Source: an uncultured Gammaproteobacteria bacterium
GTDB taxonomy: Bacteria; Pseudomonadota; Gammaproteobacteria; CAMYKB01
Length of the DNA stretch: 64,000 nt
Direction: 5' to 3'
NCBI GenBank assembly: GCA_947258875.1
Contig: CAMYKB010000007.1
Location: 62,001-126,000 of the forward strand
Part shown: positions 38,277 through 48,602 of the stretch, piece by piece
How positions within the stretch are numbered: the first letter of the stretch is position 1
Layout: every line of letters starts with the position of its first letter
The notes under the pieces: generated by a model
Told to the model about the DNA's origin: nothing
Databases searched by the model: none
Seen by the model: only the letters and a program-made list of their open reading frames with translations
Translations under genes and position numbers: made by a program

Positions 38277-39395
38277 ATGATAGCGACAGACACCGCAACC
38301 AGCCGTTTTGCCCTCTGGATAGCATGCCTGGTTCTGGCGTCATTCTTTATCTTCTGCCTGTGGGTGCACGTTGAAGGCATTGAGAGCGATCTGGAATCCC
38401 AGTCAGTAGGTGCCCTAAGCACGGCTGGCATTGATAATATGGAGCTCACGCTATCTGGGCGTGACGTCAGGCTTGTAGGGACAGTGGCATCAGAGGAGCA
38501 GCGTGTGGCTGTAGGGCAGCGGCTGCTGGCAATCAAGGGTGTGCGGGCGGTTGATAATCAGCTCACCCTCGCCCGGGGCGCAGCGGCAGTAGCAGCCGAT
38601 AAAGCGGCGCTGTATTTGCCCAATTTAAATTTCACCTTCACTGCCGGCCAAATATCCATCACCGGACTGGTGGCCGATCAACAGACGCGTGATGCTGTCA
38701 TTAAGGCCGCAACGCTTGTCGCCACTGGTAGGCGTGTGCTTAGTGATATCACGGTGAGTAATGATGTTTCTCAAGTCCAAGGCTTGCCGCGGTTAACCCG
38801 TCTGATCAAGGTGTTCGATATCAAGCAACCTGGAATGATTGATCTGAAAGGCCGTGTTCTGACCTTGCGCGGTAGTCTGTCGAGCGAGGGCCTGCGTCAG
38901 CAGTTGCTGGATCAGGCTAGTGCGATGCTAGGGCAGGATGTGAGTATCGAAGACAAGCTTCAGGTTGTTGAGTCTACGCCCTTTCCCACGGTCGCAGACA
39001 AAGCTGCTGTGCAGCAGGAATCAGAAGCCAGCCCCGCCTTACGCCTGCAATCCCTGGATCTGACCGAAGTGACCTTTAAGTCGGGCAGCGATGTGCTGAC
39101 ATCATCCGGCAAGTCAGCTTTGGGTACCGCCATTGGATTGCTCAATCAGTTTCCACATCTAGATGTTGAGGTTGCCGGTCATACGGATGCGTTGGGTGAT
39201 GAGGCGTTCAATTTCGATCTTAGCCAACGTCGTGCGCAATCTGTAGTTGATTACCTGGTAGCGAGTGGTGTGAAGCGTGGTCGGCTGGTGGCGCGGGGAT
39301 ATGGAGAGTATCAACCCGTTGCAGTTAATAATACTGCAGAAGGCAGGGCCAGGAACCGGCGTATCGAATTCCACGTAATGGGAGGTTCGGATTAA
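38277..39395 (+). CDS. BON- and OmpA-domain membrane-anchored protein
   Basis: The 372-residue protein has an N-terminal membrane segment (about 12-30), two BON-like modules (about 40-200), and a C-terminal OmpA-like peptidoglycan-binding domain with GHTDALGDEAFNFDLSQRRA and RARNRRIEF. Such proteins tie the envelope to the peptidoglycan. Its stop is directly coupled to the next gene: the terminal base of one is the first base of the next. Confidence 0.85.
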   Translation: MIATDTATSRFALWIACLVLASFFIFCLWVHVEGIESDLESQSVGALSTAGIDNMELTLSGRDVRLVGTVASEEQRVAVGQRLLAIKGVRAVDNQLTLARGAAAVAADKAALYLPNLNFTFTAGQISITGLVADQQTRDAVIKAATLVATGRRVLSDITVSNDVSQVQGLPRLTRLIKVFDIKQPGMIDLKGRVLTLRGSLSSEGLRQQLLDQASAMLGQDVSIEDKLQVVESTPFPTVADKAAVQQESEASPALRLQSLDLTEVTFKSGSDVLTSSGKSALGTAIGLLNQFPHLDVEVAGHTDALGDEAFNFDLSQRRAQSVVDYLVASGVKRGRLVARGYGEYQPVAVNNTAEGRARNRRIEFHVMGGSD

Positions 39396-40861
39396 TGGTG
39401 TATCTAGTAGGGCAAATTCTCTTTTGTCTGATCCTGGCAGCATTCATAGGAGCAGTAATCGGGTGGTTGTTTCACAAGCTGGGGTCAGATAAGCGTGAAC
39501 GGAAACTGCGCGGCGATATTGATTCCGCGAATCTCGCGTTGGCGACTTCCGAGAAGAGCAGTATAGAATTACGTGCGCAAATCAATAGTGCGCATGGACA
39601 GCTCTCGCGACAACAAAACACAATTGAAGAATTGGAGCTTCAACGGCGCACGATGGAACAGGAGATTAATGCCAAAATTGATAACCTGACGCGAGGACTC
39701 GAACAGGCAAACGCAACACTTAAGGACAAGGAACAGCAACTACAACGAGTGCAAACCGAGCGTGATACGTTAACCCATGAAAAGAATTCGGAAACCGAAC
39801 GTCTGCAGCAACGTATCGCTGAGCTTGAGCCCTTAAGTGATACCGTCAGTCAGCAAAAAACCACCCTCAATGAACTCAAAAACCGTATCGACCAGGTGAC
39901 GGATGAGAAGAGCAGCGAATTGGTTCGCTTGCACCATGCTCACTTGAAGCAACTTGAGTCACTCAACGAGCTGCTCGGCCAACATGAGTTGACTATAGAA
40001 GAACTGGAAGCCAAGGTTGCGGCCATCAATACCGCCAAGAATGCGGAAATCGATCGCTTATCAGAGCAACTCAAGGGGTACGAGTCATTACAGACAGATA
40101 TCGAAGACAAGCAGACGCTAATAACGTCATTGGAAACTAAACTCAACGCGTGGCGTGGTGATCATGATGCTGAGATCAACCGCTACCAGGCGCTTGCTGA
40201 TGAAAAAGATGAGGAAATCAAGCGTTTCTCGGCACAGCTCGAGAATTGCATGACGCTGCAGAAGGATATTGAGGAAAAAGAAGCTGCCATTGATGCCCTG
40301 GGGAACGAACTCGAGGTGCTTTCCAGCCGCCATGAGGCAGAGCTGATCCAACTCAGGAGCGAACACGAGTCTCTGCATGATGCTGTCAATGAGAAAGATA
40401 CGGCCATGTTGCTCATGCAGGATAGGATAAAAACGCTGTCCCGTGATAACCAGGTAGTAGTGGAGCGTTGCCGCGGCGAACAGGCGATTCTACGCAAAAC
40501 CCTCGATGAGCGTGAAGCTGTCATCGCCGAATATGAAGAGCGGCTTGCGGCTGCCGCTCAGCCTGCAGATTCAACGCATGCGGCTTCCGGGTATTCGGAA
40601 TCAGTGACGATGGAGCGTTCCGCGCCTGGTGTCGATATGACAAAAGATAACCTCAAGAAAATATACGGTATTGGCCCGGTATTAGAGAAGACGCTCAATG
40701 GTCTGGGTATTTTTAGTTTTGAACAAATTGCCAGGTTTTCGGACGCCGATATCGAACGCGTTGCTAAACAGATTGGAAGTTTTCCGGATCGTATCCATCG
40801 CGACCAGTGGGTCTCAGGCGCTAGAGAAGAGTACCGAAAGAAGTACGGAAAGACGATATAA
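39395..40861 (+). CDS. Membrane-anchored long coiled-coil protein with C-terminal helix-hairpin-helix domain
   Basis: The 488-residue protein has one N-terminal membrane helix (LVGQILFCLILAAFIGAVIGWLF region), about 350 residues of coiled coil rich in Glu, Gln, Lys and Leu, and a C-terminal domain (about 415-488) with DNLKKIYGIGPVLEKTL. That last domain is the helix-hairpin-helix module found at the ends of many uncharacterised coiled-coil proteins. The start coincides with the stop of the BON-OmpA gene, so the two probably act together as an envelope spacer; this is inference. Confidence 0.8.
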   Translation: MVYLVGQILFCLILAAFIGAVIGWLFHKLGSDKRERKLRGDIDSANLALATSEKSSIELRAQINSAHGQLSRQQNTIEELELQRRTMEQEINAKIDNLTRGLEQANATLKDKEQQLQRVQTERDTLTHEKNSETERLQQRIAELEPLSDTVSQQKTTLNELKNRIDQVTDEKSSELVRLHHAHLKQLESLNELLGQHELTIEELEAKVAAINTAKNAEIDRLSEQLKGYESLQTDIEDKQTLITSLETKLNAWRGDHDAEINRYQALADEKDEEIKRFSAQLENCMTLQKDIEEKEAAIDALGNELEVLSSRHEAELIQLRSEHESLHDAVNEKDTAMLLMQDRIKTLSRDNQVVVERCRGEQAILRKTLDEREAVIAEYEERLAAAAQPADSTHAASGYSESVTMERSAPGVDMTKDNLKKIYGIGPVLEKTLNGLGIFSFEQIARFSDADIERVAKQIGSFPDRIHRDQWVSGAREEYRKKYGKTI

Positions 40862-41081
40862 GGGCCTCTGATTAAGTCTTGTGTGGCTGATTTGTGCCCA
40901 AAATTCTTAACATCCCGACAAGGGCTCCATGCATTACATCACCTAAACAGTCGCAGGTTGTGAGTCTTCGCAATTACAGGCTATTGTGTGTGACTCGCGC
41001 TCCGCCAAGCCAATATGAATATGATGCGATTGTGGGCGACAATTCATTCTACCCAGACTTAATCAGAAGTTTTTCAATGTC

Positions 41082-42323
41082 ATGACAATTTTTAATATAG
41101 TAGCCATCCTTATAACGCTGTCGGCGGTATTCAGTTATATCAATCACCGTTTTGTGAAATTGCCGACCTCTATTGGGTTAATGCTGATTTCTTTGTGCCT
41201 GTCGATGGCATTGCTTGGTCTCGGCAAGCTCGGATTTGCAGATATTCAGCAACAAGCGCAACTACTGATAGGTGAGGTTGATTTTAACGTTACCTTGATG
41301 CATGGCATGTTGAGTTTCTTGCTGTTTGCCGGTGCCTTGCATGTCAACCTGAATGATTTGGCGCGACAGAAATGGGTTATTGCGATGCTGGCGACTGTGG
41401 GTGTGATTGCCTCGACGTTCATCATCGGTTTATCGTCGTGGTGGCTGTTGAAGTTGCTGGGGTTTGAGCTGCCGTTTATTTATTGTCTATTGTTCGGCGC
41501 CTTGATTTCACCGACAGATCCAATTGCGGTGCTCGGTATGCTTAAGACTGCAAATGCGCCGAAAAGTCTGGAGACCAAGATCGCAGGTGAATCGCTGTTT
41601 AATGACGGTGTTGGTGTGGTGGTCTTTATAGTGCTCCTCAATATCGCCAGTAGTGGACATGGTGTCGATGCCGGACATATCGCATTGCTGTTTATGGAGG
41701 AGGCGGTTGGTGGTGTAGTCTTCGGTCTGGTTTTAGGTGGAACTGCTTTCTGGATGTTGCGTAGTGTAGATGACTATCAGGTTGAAATTCTGATTACTCT
41801 GGCACTGGTAATGGGAGGCTATGCGCTGGCGTTGGCGATTCATACCTCTGGACCAATTGCGATGGTAGTGGCTGGCCTGTTGATAGGGAATCACGGGCGG
41901 TTGTTGGCAATGTCGAATGAAACACGGGAGCACATCGATACCTTCTGGATGCTGATTGATGAAGTACTGAACACCGTGTTGTTCGTCCTTATCGGCCTGG
42001 AACTGCTTATTTTGAGTTATACAGGCCCTGTCTTTGTTGCCAGTTTGCTGATGATTCCGCTGGTGTTACTGGCGCGTTTCGTTTGTGTAAGTGTGCCGAT
42101 CAAGATTATGCAACTCAGGCGGGAGTTCACACCTAAAGTCATACGGATCCTGACCTGGGGTGGGTTGCGTGGTGGTATATCAGTAGCCTTGGCCCTGTCA
42201 ATACCGCAAGGGCCGCAGCGTGATCTGATTCTGCCAATCACTTACGCTATCGTTGTGTTCTCTATCCTCATTCAGGGTACTACGATAAGCAAGCTGATTC
42301 CTTCCGAGAACCAGGAGGTGTGA
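41082..42323 (+). CDS. CPA1-type Na+/H+ antiporter
   Basis: The 413-residue protein has about 12 membrane segments and the NhaP/NHE core: ALISPTDPIAVLGML and the ion-binding ND pair in GESLFNDGVGVVVF. It exchanges sodium (or potassium) for protons across the inner membrane. No regulator or other subunit is adjacent. The 220 bp upstream holds no feature I can name. Confidence 0.9.
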   Translation: MTIFNIVAILITLSAVFSYINHRFVKLPTSIGLMLISLCLSMALLGLGKLGFADIQQQAQLLIGEVDFNVTLMHGMLSFLLFAGALHVNLNDLARQKWVIAMLATVGVIASTFIIGLSSWWLLKLLGFELPFIYCLLFGALISPTDPIAVLGMLKTANAPKSLETKIAGESLFNDGVGVVVFIVLLNIASSGHGVDAGHIALLFMEEAVGGVVFGLVLGGTAFWMLRSVDDYQVEILITLALVMGGYALALAIHTSGPIAMVVAGLLIGNHGRLLAMSNETREHIDTFWMLIDEVLNTVLFVLIGLELLILSYTGPVFVASLLMIPLVLLARFVCVSVPIKIMQLRREFTPKVIRILTWGGLRGGISVALALSIPQGPQRDLILPITYAIVVFSILIQGTTISKLIPSENQEV

Positions 42324-42336
42324 ATTCAGACGAGGA

Positions 42337-44454
42337 TCACATCGTGAGGCGCCGGTAGATTTCCGAAACCCTGAGAGGTAACTTGTCGATTTGATTGATT
42401 AGTGAAAAATTGACGGCGCCGTACATATGGGGCAAGTAGTCAAGTGCTTCGTGATCAATGGTAATGCAATAGGGGTGAATGCCGAGGTAACGAGTTTCCT
42501 GCAGTGCTTTGCGTGTATCTTCGATTCCATACTCACCACGGTAGCCGTCCTGATCATCGGGACGGCCATCAGACAATGTGATCAGTAACTTGGTGCGTGC
42601 CTCCACTGAGTTGAGTATTTGTGTGAGGTGACGAATCGCAGGCCCCATGCGTGTATAGTCTTGCGGTTGGATGCCGCTGATGCGTGCTTTGATGTCATTG
42701 TTGTAGGGTTCATCAAAACGTTTGACATGAAACATTTCGCAGCACTGATGCGTATGGCCCGAGAAGCCGTAGATCGCATAACGATCGCCGAGTACTTCCA
42801 ACGCCTCGCATAAAAGAACGAGTGACTCACGCTCCATATCATTAATCCAGCCTTTGGTGGAGCCACTCATGTCGACCATGAACATGACAGCAATATTGCG
42901 CTCATGCTTGCGGTTTTTTGTGAAGAGTTGCTCCGACGCTTCCAGTCCGCAATGTGTATCGGCATAGGATTCCACTAATGCATCAAGATCGATATCTTCG
43001 CCAAAGGGTTGGCGTTTCAAGCGTTTATCGTCCTCGCGTAAGGCTTCAAAGGTACGCAACAGATGTTTTAGCAGGCCACGGTGCTTACGCAAGGTCTGGT
43101 CGACAAATTCACTTGATTGTGGATTGATAGGGCGTTCGCGCAGTCGGCACCATTCTTTACGATAAGAGCGGCGATGATGATCCCATTCATCATAGAAATA
43201 GGCTCCTTGTTGGCGATGTGTTGCACCGTCATCGTCAGCCGGGTTGCTGTTGGCGGGACGATACTGGCCATCTCCGGCGGCGACGAGGTATTCCTCGGGT
43301 ATCTCTCCAAGATCCTGTAATACGGAGTCCAGCAGTTGTTGTACATCTTCAGGGGGTGATGCCGGCACGCCGTCATACTGCAGCTCTATACTGAAACCGT
43401 CGGGCATCTCTTCGTCGGGAGTTTCATTGATGGTGAAACGCGCTTTGTCGATGTGATCCGGTTGTTCATCAGGGTGTTGCTGGCCAAGTTCATATTCGAG
43501 TCTGGCGAGAAAATTTTTCAAATCTTTCTTATCGCGTGCTAGACGCCTCGTCATTACAGCAGCAACACATTCGGGCAGCAACTCGCCTTGATATGGAGTT
43601 GTTTCGGGTAATATAGCTTCGCCATAAAGTTCGGCCAATAACGCAGAACTTTCAGCTACTGTGGCACGGTGATGTTGCAGTCGTTGCCGTGCATGCTGCC
43701 AGACTTGTGTTTCGGGAAAGGCGCTGTGTCTGTTGAATCTCTCTAGTACGCGTCCCATGCCAGGCAACTCACGGCTGATGTGGGCATCGAGTCGTAGCGT
43801 CTCCAGGGTGTGAAACAGTCGTAGTGCGCGAGCTGGATCAGGGTATGTGGAAATAACGCTTTGCAGGTCTTGCCGCCAGCTGCCAAACCACGTCTGCGCC
43901 CATAAATGTATGGCCATCGCCTTGTACATGCGGAAGTTATCTTCACGTTGTTCCTGGCTATCAATTCTTGTCGGCAGAAACAGGGTTTCGGTGTCCGTAT
44001 AGGTTCTTGATGAAGTAGCGAGTTTGAGGGGGCGGCCACCGAGTCCACAGATAAAGCTTTCCAATACGCGACTGACGTCTTCAAATGCGATACCGGTAGA
44101 AGCGGTCACAAGTTTACCGGCATATTCCTCCACGTTTTGCATGGCAGTGATTGCGGGGAATACACCCGCTGCATCATATAAATCAAGTAGGTGAACTATC
44201 CAGTTGTGCCAATGGTTGTTATCAATAATATCCAGTGCGCGTGGCGCAAACTGGCAGAAATTAAAGGCCAGCTCGGTGCTGGTTTCGTCGAGAAATTTTG
44301 TTGATTCGATAAATAGTTGCTGCTTCTCCAGTGGATACCTGGCCAGTGCTTCGGCCGGCGGTTGCACGCTGCGTCGGTGACTAAGTACCATGAATACGAT
44401 ATCTTCAAGCTTTTCCTTGATTTCGTGGGTTGTCATGGCTGTGGGGGTGTTCAT
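42337..44454 (-). CDS. NorD-like VWA-domain protein
   Basis: The 705-residue protein ends in a von Willebrand factor A domain with an intact MIDAS: Asp528, Ser530 and Ser532 in MVDMSGSTKG, and a later ITLSDGRPDDQDGYRG. The long N-terminal part and overall length match NorD/CbbO proteins, which pair with a MoxR-type AAA+ ATPase (NorQ/CbbQ) to activate metalloenzymes such as nitric oxide reductase or Rubisco. Neither the ATPase nor a target enzyme is in this window. The start overlaps the stop of the preceding dipeptidase gene's frame by four bases. Confidence 0.85.
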   Translation of the reverse strand: MNTPTAMTTHEIKEKLEDIVFMVLSHRRSVQPPAEALARYPLEKQQLFIESTKFLDETSTELAFNFCQFAPRALDIIDNNHWHNWIVHLLDLYDAAGVFPAITAMQNVEEYAGKLVTASTGIAFEDVSRVLESFICGLGGRPLKLATSSRTYTDTETLFLPTRIDSQEQREDNFRMYKAMAIHLWAQTWFGSWRQDLQSVISTYPDPARALRLFHTLETLRLDAHISRELPGMGRVLERFNRHSAFPETQVWQHARQRLQHHRATVAESSALLAELYGEAILPETTPYQGELLPECVAAVMTRRLARDKKDLKNFLARLEYELGQQHPDEQPDHIDKARFTINETPDEEMPDGFSIELQYDGVPASPPEDVQQLLDSVLQDLGEIPEEYLVAAGDGQYRPANSNPADDDGATHRQQGAYFYDEWDHHRRSYRKEWCRLRERPINPQSSEFVDQTLRKHRGLLKHLLRTFEALREDDKRLKRQPFGEDIDLDALVESYADTHCGLEASEQLFTKNRKHERNIAVMFMVDMSGSTKGWINDMERESLVLLCEALEVLGDRYAIYGFSGHTHQCCEMFHVKRFDEPYNNDIKARISGIQPQDYTRMGPAIRHLTQILNSVEARTKLLITLSDGRPDDQDGYRGEYGIEDTRKALQETRYLGIHPYCITIDHEALDYLPHMYGAVNFSLINQIDKLPLRVSEIYRRLTM

Positions 44455-45650
44455 GAAGCAGTTAATGTCGTGCTTGTGAGGGGCAGGCTGTGACGTAATA
44501 GTTGCAGGGTATTGCCGCCCATAATTTTGCTGATTTCCAGGGCGCTGAAATTTTCGGCGAGTAGCGCTTCGGTAATTAATCCTATGCCGCTGGCATCGAA
44601 TGGTGTTGTCACAGCGCCATCGAAGTCGGAACCCAGTGCAACGTAGTCAACACCTACAAGATCAACGGTGTAACGAATAGCGCGCGCAATTGCACGTGCA
44701 TCCTGTCCACAGGTGGCAGTTTTCCAGTAACCGATGCCAATGAGGCCTCCTGTCCTGGCGATGCCGCGTATTTGCTTGTCGCTCAAGTTGCGCAGGTTAT
44801 TGCAAGTGCCCTTGACGCCGGTATGTGAGCTTATGACCGGGTTTCTGGATATGCGTAACACGTCATCGATCATCGCAGGGGAGGCATGTGCCACGTCGAC
44901 GATCATGTTGAGATCATTCATGTGCCGGATGACTTCATTGCCAAAGGCTGTCAGTCCTCCTTTTTGTTCACCGTGTGCTGAGCCACCGAGTGTGTTATCG
45001 AAAAAATGCATTAGGCCAATCATGCGAAAACCCGCAGCGTATAGCTTATCAATATTTTTCAGGTCACCCTGTAATGCATGCGCACCCTCAAGTCCCAATA
45101 AACCTCCGACCATATCCGGCGATAGTTTGCGCTGTTTCAAAAAGTGTTCGAGCTCCTGTTGTGAGGTGATGACGGCAAGCTTGTCATTCGAACGTTTGGC
45201 AGCAGTATGTAATTTATGTGCCTGATACAAAGCGCGTTCGCTGAGGTCCTTCCAGGTTTTCACTGGCCATAACTGTCCCATGGCGAGTAGTGTGATTGAG
45301 TCGCGCGCCTGTGCCGAATTGTGTTTTATATTAATGTCCCGCGGTACTTTAGTGACAACGGTAAACATCTGCAGAGCAACATTGCCAGCCTGTAGCCGGG
45401 GTAGATCCACATGTCCATAGGAGTTGTATTTCAGTAGATCCCGGTCCCATAGTAAGCTATCCGCATGCAGGTCCGCGATGAAGAGACCGTCGTGGAGGGA
45501 TTTGACTTTGTCTGGCAGCGTATACGGGCCGGGTGTCTGCACGCGGTTGCGTTGTTTTTCAGCGTGTGCGGGCGCGACGATCAGGAATATGACAAGTGCC
45601 ACGATTAATAGCAGCAGGATGATAAGGCTGCCGCATTTAAGTGCTTTCAT
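44451..45650 (-). CDS. Membrane dipeptidase (peptidase family M19)
   Basis: The 399-residue protein has an N-terminal membrane segment and then the M19 (renal dipeptidase) fold. Metal-ligand motifs are visible: HADSL near residue 61, GLEGAHAL, and the later VDVAHA, SSHTGVKG and GSDFDGAVTTPFD. The family cleaves dipeptides, including D-amino-acid-containing ones, with two zinc ions. It is probably exported or anchored. Its stop overlaps the start of the NorD-like gene, so the two form one unit, an unusual pairing. Confidence 0.9.
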   Translation of the reverse strand: MKALKCGSLIILLLLIVALVIFLIVAPAHAEKQRNRVQTPGPYTLPDKVKSLHDGLFIADLHADSLLWDRDLLKYNSYGHVDLPRLQAGNVALQMFTVVTKVPRDINIKHNSAQARDSITLLAMGQLWPVKTWKDLSERALYQAHKLHTAAKRSNDKLAVITSQQELEHFLKQRKLSPDMVGGLLGLEGAHALQGDLKNIDKLYAAGFRMIGLMHFFDNTLGGSAHGEQKGGLTAFGNEVIRHMNDLNMIVDVAHASPAMIDDVLRISRNPVISSHTGVKGTCNNLRNLSDKQIRGIARTGGLIGIGYWKTATCGQDARAIARAIRYTVDLVGVDYVALGSDFDGAVTTPFDASGIGLITEALLAENFSALEISKIMGGNTLQLLRHSLPLTSTTLTAS

Positions 45651-45836
45651 AGGTATTTCCCATGGCTTCCCTGGTCAGGTATCGTTTGCCGACATACTAT
45701 ACTTGATTCGAAGTGCTGATATCCGCAAATGGATTGCCAGGCTATTGATCGAGTCAGCATATCTTGGCAGCGAAAGTAAAATGTCACGTTAGTACGGGTG
45801 GGCAGATGTGTCTATTCTATTGAGTAAGGAGAAAAC

Positions 45837-47297
45837 ATGAAAATCAATATAACGAGATGGCTCATGCTCGTGATGGCCCCAATGCTGGTGATGGCGACAC
45901 ACAATGCCATGGCTGGCAAGGATGAGGAAACGCGCAGCACACTGGAGGATCAAAAAAAGGTTGCTGTCACGATTTATAACCAGCAACTGGCGTTGGTCAA
46001 GGATCTGCGTGAGATCACGTTACAGAAAGGACTTAATATACTGGCTTTTCGTGAGGTTAGCGGGCAAATTCGACCCGAGACTGCGTTATTGAGAAGCCTA
46101 AGCCATCCGCAGGGATTTTCATTGCTGGAGCAGAATTTCGATTTTGATCTGTTAACACCTGAGAAATTGTTGCAGAAATTTGTTGGTCAGAAGGTGCGTG
46201 TCGTCAAGACACACCCCACCACCGGTGCAGAGAGTAGCGAGACAGCGTTGGTGTTGAGTGCCAATAACGGAGTGGTGCTCAAGATTGGTGATCGGATAGA
46301 AACCGGTATTCCGGGTCGTATCGTGTACGACGAGGTGCCTGCGAACCTGCGCGACCGGCCAACGCTGGTGCTGCAGTTGCAAACTGCGACCAGTCGACCG
46401 CAGCAACTCGAGCTGAGTTATTTGACGGGCGGGTTGTCGTGGAGGGCTGATTATGTTGCTGAATTAAACAACGATGACAGCAGGCTGGATCTCAATGGTT
46501 GGGTAACCCTGACCAACCAAAGCGGCACCAGTTACCCGAATGCGCAGCTGCAACTGGTGGCTGGTGATGTCAATCGGGTGCGTGATGAAATGAAGCAAGC
46601 CCGTAGGTCGGTGCCTATGGCCGCGATGAGCATGGAAAGTGGAGCAGCCGATATGGTCGAAGAGGGTTTGTTCGAATATCACCTGTATACGCTTAATCGC
46701 CTGACCACTATCGCTAACAACCAGACCAAGCAGGTCGCGTTGCTTAGTGCCCAGGCGGTGCCGGTGAAGAAACAGTTTCTGCTTAAGGGGCAGAACTATT
46801 ATTATCAGAGTAGTTATGGCGATCTGGGTCAAAAAATTAAAATTGGTGTCTACGTCGAATTCCAGAACAGTGAGAAAGCAAACCTGGGAATGCCTTTGCC
46901 GAAGGGGATAGTGCGTGTCTACAAGAAAGATAGTAAAGGTAATGCACAATTTGTGGGCGAGGATCGTATTGACCATACTCCGAAAAACGAAGAAGTTAAG
47001 CTCAAATTGGGCGATGCCTTCGATGTCACGGCCAACAAGAAACAGGTGGATTTCAAAAAACTGACAGCCTTTGGTAAGTACAGGTATGCGGCTGAAAGTG
47101 CCTATGAGATTGTATTTAAGAATGCCAAACCGGAGGCGGTTGTCGTTACTGTACAGGAGCCGGTACCAGGTGAATGGAAGATTGTCAGTGAGTCGCACAA
47201 GCACAGCAAGGAAGCTGCTGGTACTGCGGTATGGCAGGTTAAGGTGCCACCAGAGGGCGAAGCGACCCTGTCTTACCGGGTAGAAGTGCGATTCTAG
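45837..47297 (+). CDS. DUF4139 domain-containing exported protein
   Basis: The 486-residue protein has a signal peptide (cleavage near HNAMAG), an N-terminal strand-rich part with VTIYNQQLALVKDLREI, and the DUF4139 region typified by SYLTGGLSWRADYVAEL and GWVTLTNQSGTSYPNA. Function is unknown. A TAAGGAG ribosome-binding site precedes the ATG. It is monocistronic as far as can be seen. Confidence 0.85.
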   Translation: MKINITRWLMLVMAPMLVMATHNAMAGKDEETRSTLEDQKKVAVTIYNQQLALVKDLREITLQKGLNILAFREVSGQIRPETALLRSLSHPQGFSLLEQNFDFDLLTPEKLLQKFVGQKVRVVKTHPTTGAESSETALVLSANNGVVLKIGDRIETGIPGRIVYDEVPANLRDRPTLVLQLQTATSRPQQLELSYLTGGLSWRADYVAELNNDDSRLDLNGWVTLTNQSGTSYPNAQLQLVAGDVNRVRDEMKQARRSVPMAAMSMESGAADMVEEGLFEYHLYTLNRLTTIANNQTKQVALLSAQAVPVKKQFLLKGQNYYYQSSYGDLGQKIKIGVYVEFQNSEKANLGMPLPKGIVRVYKKDSKGNAQFVGEDRIDHTPKNEEVKLKLGDAFDVTANKKQVDFKKLTAFGKYRYAAESAYEIVFKNAKPEAVVVTVQEPVPGEWKIVSESHKHSKEAAGTAVWQVKVPPEGEATLSYRVEVRF

Positions 47298-47462
47298 TAC
47301 TCTACAATGATCCCTCAGTGTGGGTTAAATTCTGTGATCCAGTGGGTATTTGCGCATTGAGCTTGTCGCAGGCGAGGGCCGAGCGCTATGATTCCGGGGA
47401 GAGGTTCTGCATACTAGTGGGATCGGGATGTTAGTGCTAGCGCGTTCCACAACCGGTTTTTC

Positions 47463-48530
47463 TTGATGTTAATACAGTATCACCGACAAATTCTATTCGC
47501 ATTGCTGGCGAGCTTACTGTTGCCAGCAACGGTCAGTGCCGCCAGTTTTCCGCTCCCGGAGCCTGGTGATGATGTAGTGGGTGAACTCGTTTGGGTAAAA
47601 ACGCGTTACGAAGATACCTTGGTCGCGCTGGCGCGGCGTTTTAATGTGGGTTATGAAGAGTTACGCTTGGCCAATCCCGGTATTGATCCCTGGTTGCCCG
47701 GCGAGGGTACACCCGTCCTGATTCCCAGTCGTTTCGTGCTTCCGGATGCGCCTCGCCGTGGCATCGTTATCAATGTGGCTGAATTCAGGTTGTACTATTA
47801 CCCCGAACCGCGTGTCGGCGAGAAACCGGTGGTGGTGACCTATCCAGTGAGTGTCGGCCGCGAAAGCTGGCAAACGCCTTTGGGCACAACCCGTCTGACC
47901 AGTAAGCGGGTTGATCCGGTGTGGCGGCCGCCTGAGTCAGTTCGGCAGGAACACGCGGAAATGGGAGACCCGTTACCGTCGCTGGTTGAGGCCGGTGAGG
48001 ATAATCCATTAGGCCGCTTTGCTATGAATCTGGGTTTGCCGGGTTACCTTATCCACGGTACCAACAAGCCCAGCGGCATCGGTATGCGGGTCACGCATGG
48101 CTGTATTCGCCTGTTTCCGGAGGATGTTGAGTCCCTGTTTCAGCAAACCAGGATAGGCACTCCGGTACATATCATGAATCAACCCTATAAGGCCGGTTGG
48201 CTAAATGGGCGCTTATACCTGGAGGCGCATCTGCAACAGTATGCTGAGAGTGAGGGCAATAACAGAAGCTTTACGCCTTTAATGGAGACAGTGGTCTCGG
48301 CAACGCGACAGCAAGAGAATTATGAGGTGGACTGGAGGCGTGCAGATGGGTTTGGGCGTCAACCGTTGGGTATCCCCCTGTCGCTGGAGGCGGGGGATGC
48401 ATCGTATAGGGAATACTACAACCGGGAAGAACTATCGGCAGCCAAGCTCACAGCAGCTGAACTCCAGCGCCCGGCCCTGGAAGAATTACATCAGCCGGAA
48501 CGCATTCACCTGCGCTTTCCCAGGCGCTGA
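47463..48530 (+). CDS. L,D-transpeptidase (ErfK/YbiS/YcfS/YnhG family)
   Basis: The 355-residue exported enzyme has a signal peptide, a LysM-like segment (about 43-90, YEDTLVALARRFNVGYEELR) and a YkuD catalytic domain with Cys214 in HGTNKPSGIGMRVTHGCIRL. The family cross-links peptidoglycan or attaches the Lpp lipoprotein to it. An alanine-zipper Lpp-like lipoprotein is encoded next door on the opposite strand, consistent with an Lpp-attaching enzyme. Confidence 0.92.
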   Translation: MMLIQYHRQILFALLASLLLPATVSAASFPLPEPGDDVVGELVWVKTRYEDTLVALARRFNVGYEELRLANPGIDPWLPGEGTPVLIPSRFVLPDAPRRGIVINVAEFRLYYYPEPRVGEKPVVVTYPVSVGRESWQTPLGTTRLTSKRVDPVWRPPESVRQEHAEMGDPLPSLVEAGEDNPLGRFAMNLGLPGYLIHGTNKPSGIGMRVTHGCIRLFPEDVESLFQQTRIGTPVHIMNQPYKAGWLNGRLYLEAHLQQYAESEGNNRSFTPLMETVVSATRQQENYEVDWRRADGFGRQPLGIPLSLEAGDASYREYYNREELSAAKLTAAELQRPALEELHQPERIHLRFPRR

Positions 48531-48602
48531 GACAGTGTTGCGATTCTAAGGAACTCCCGCCCGGGCGCTGCTATGACAGGCATCCAGGCGGGGGGTATCC
48601 GT

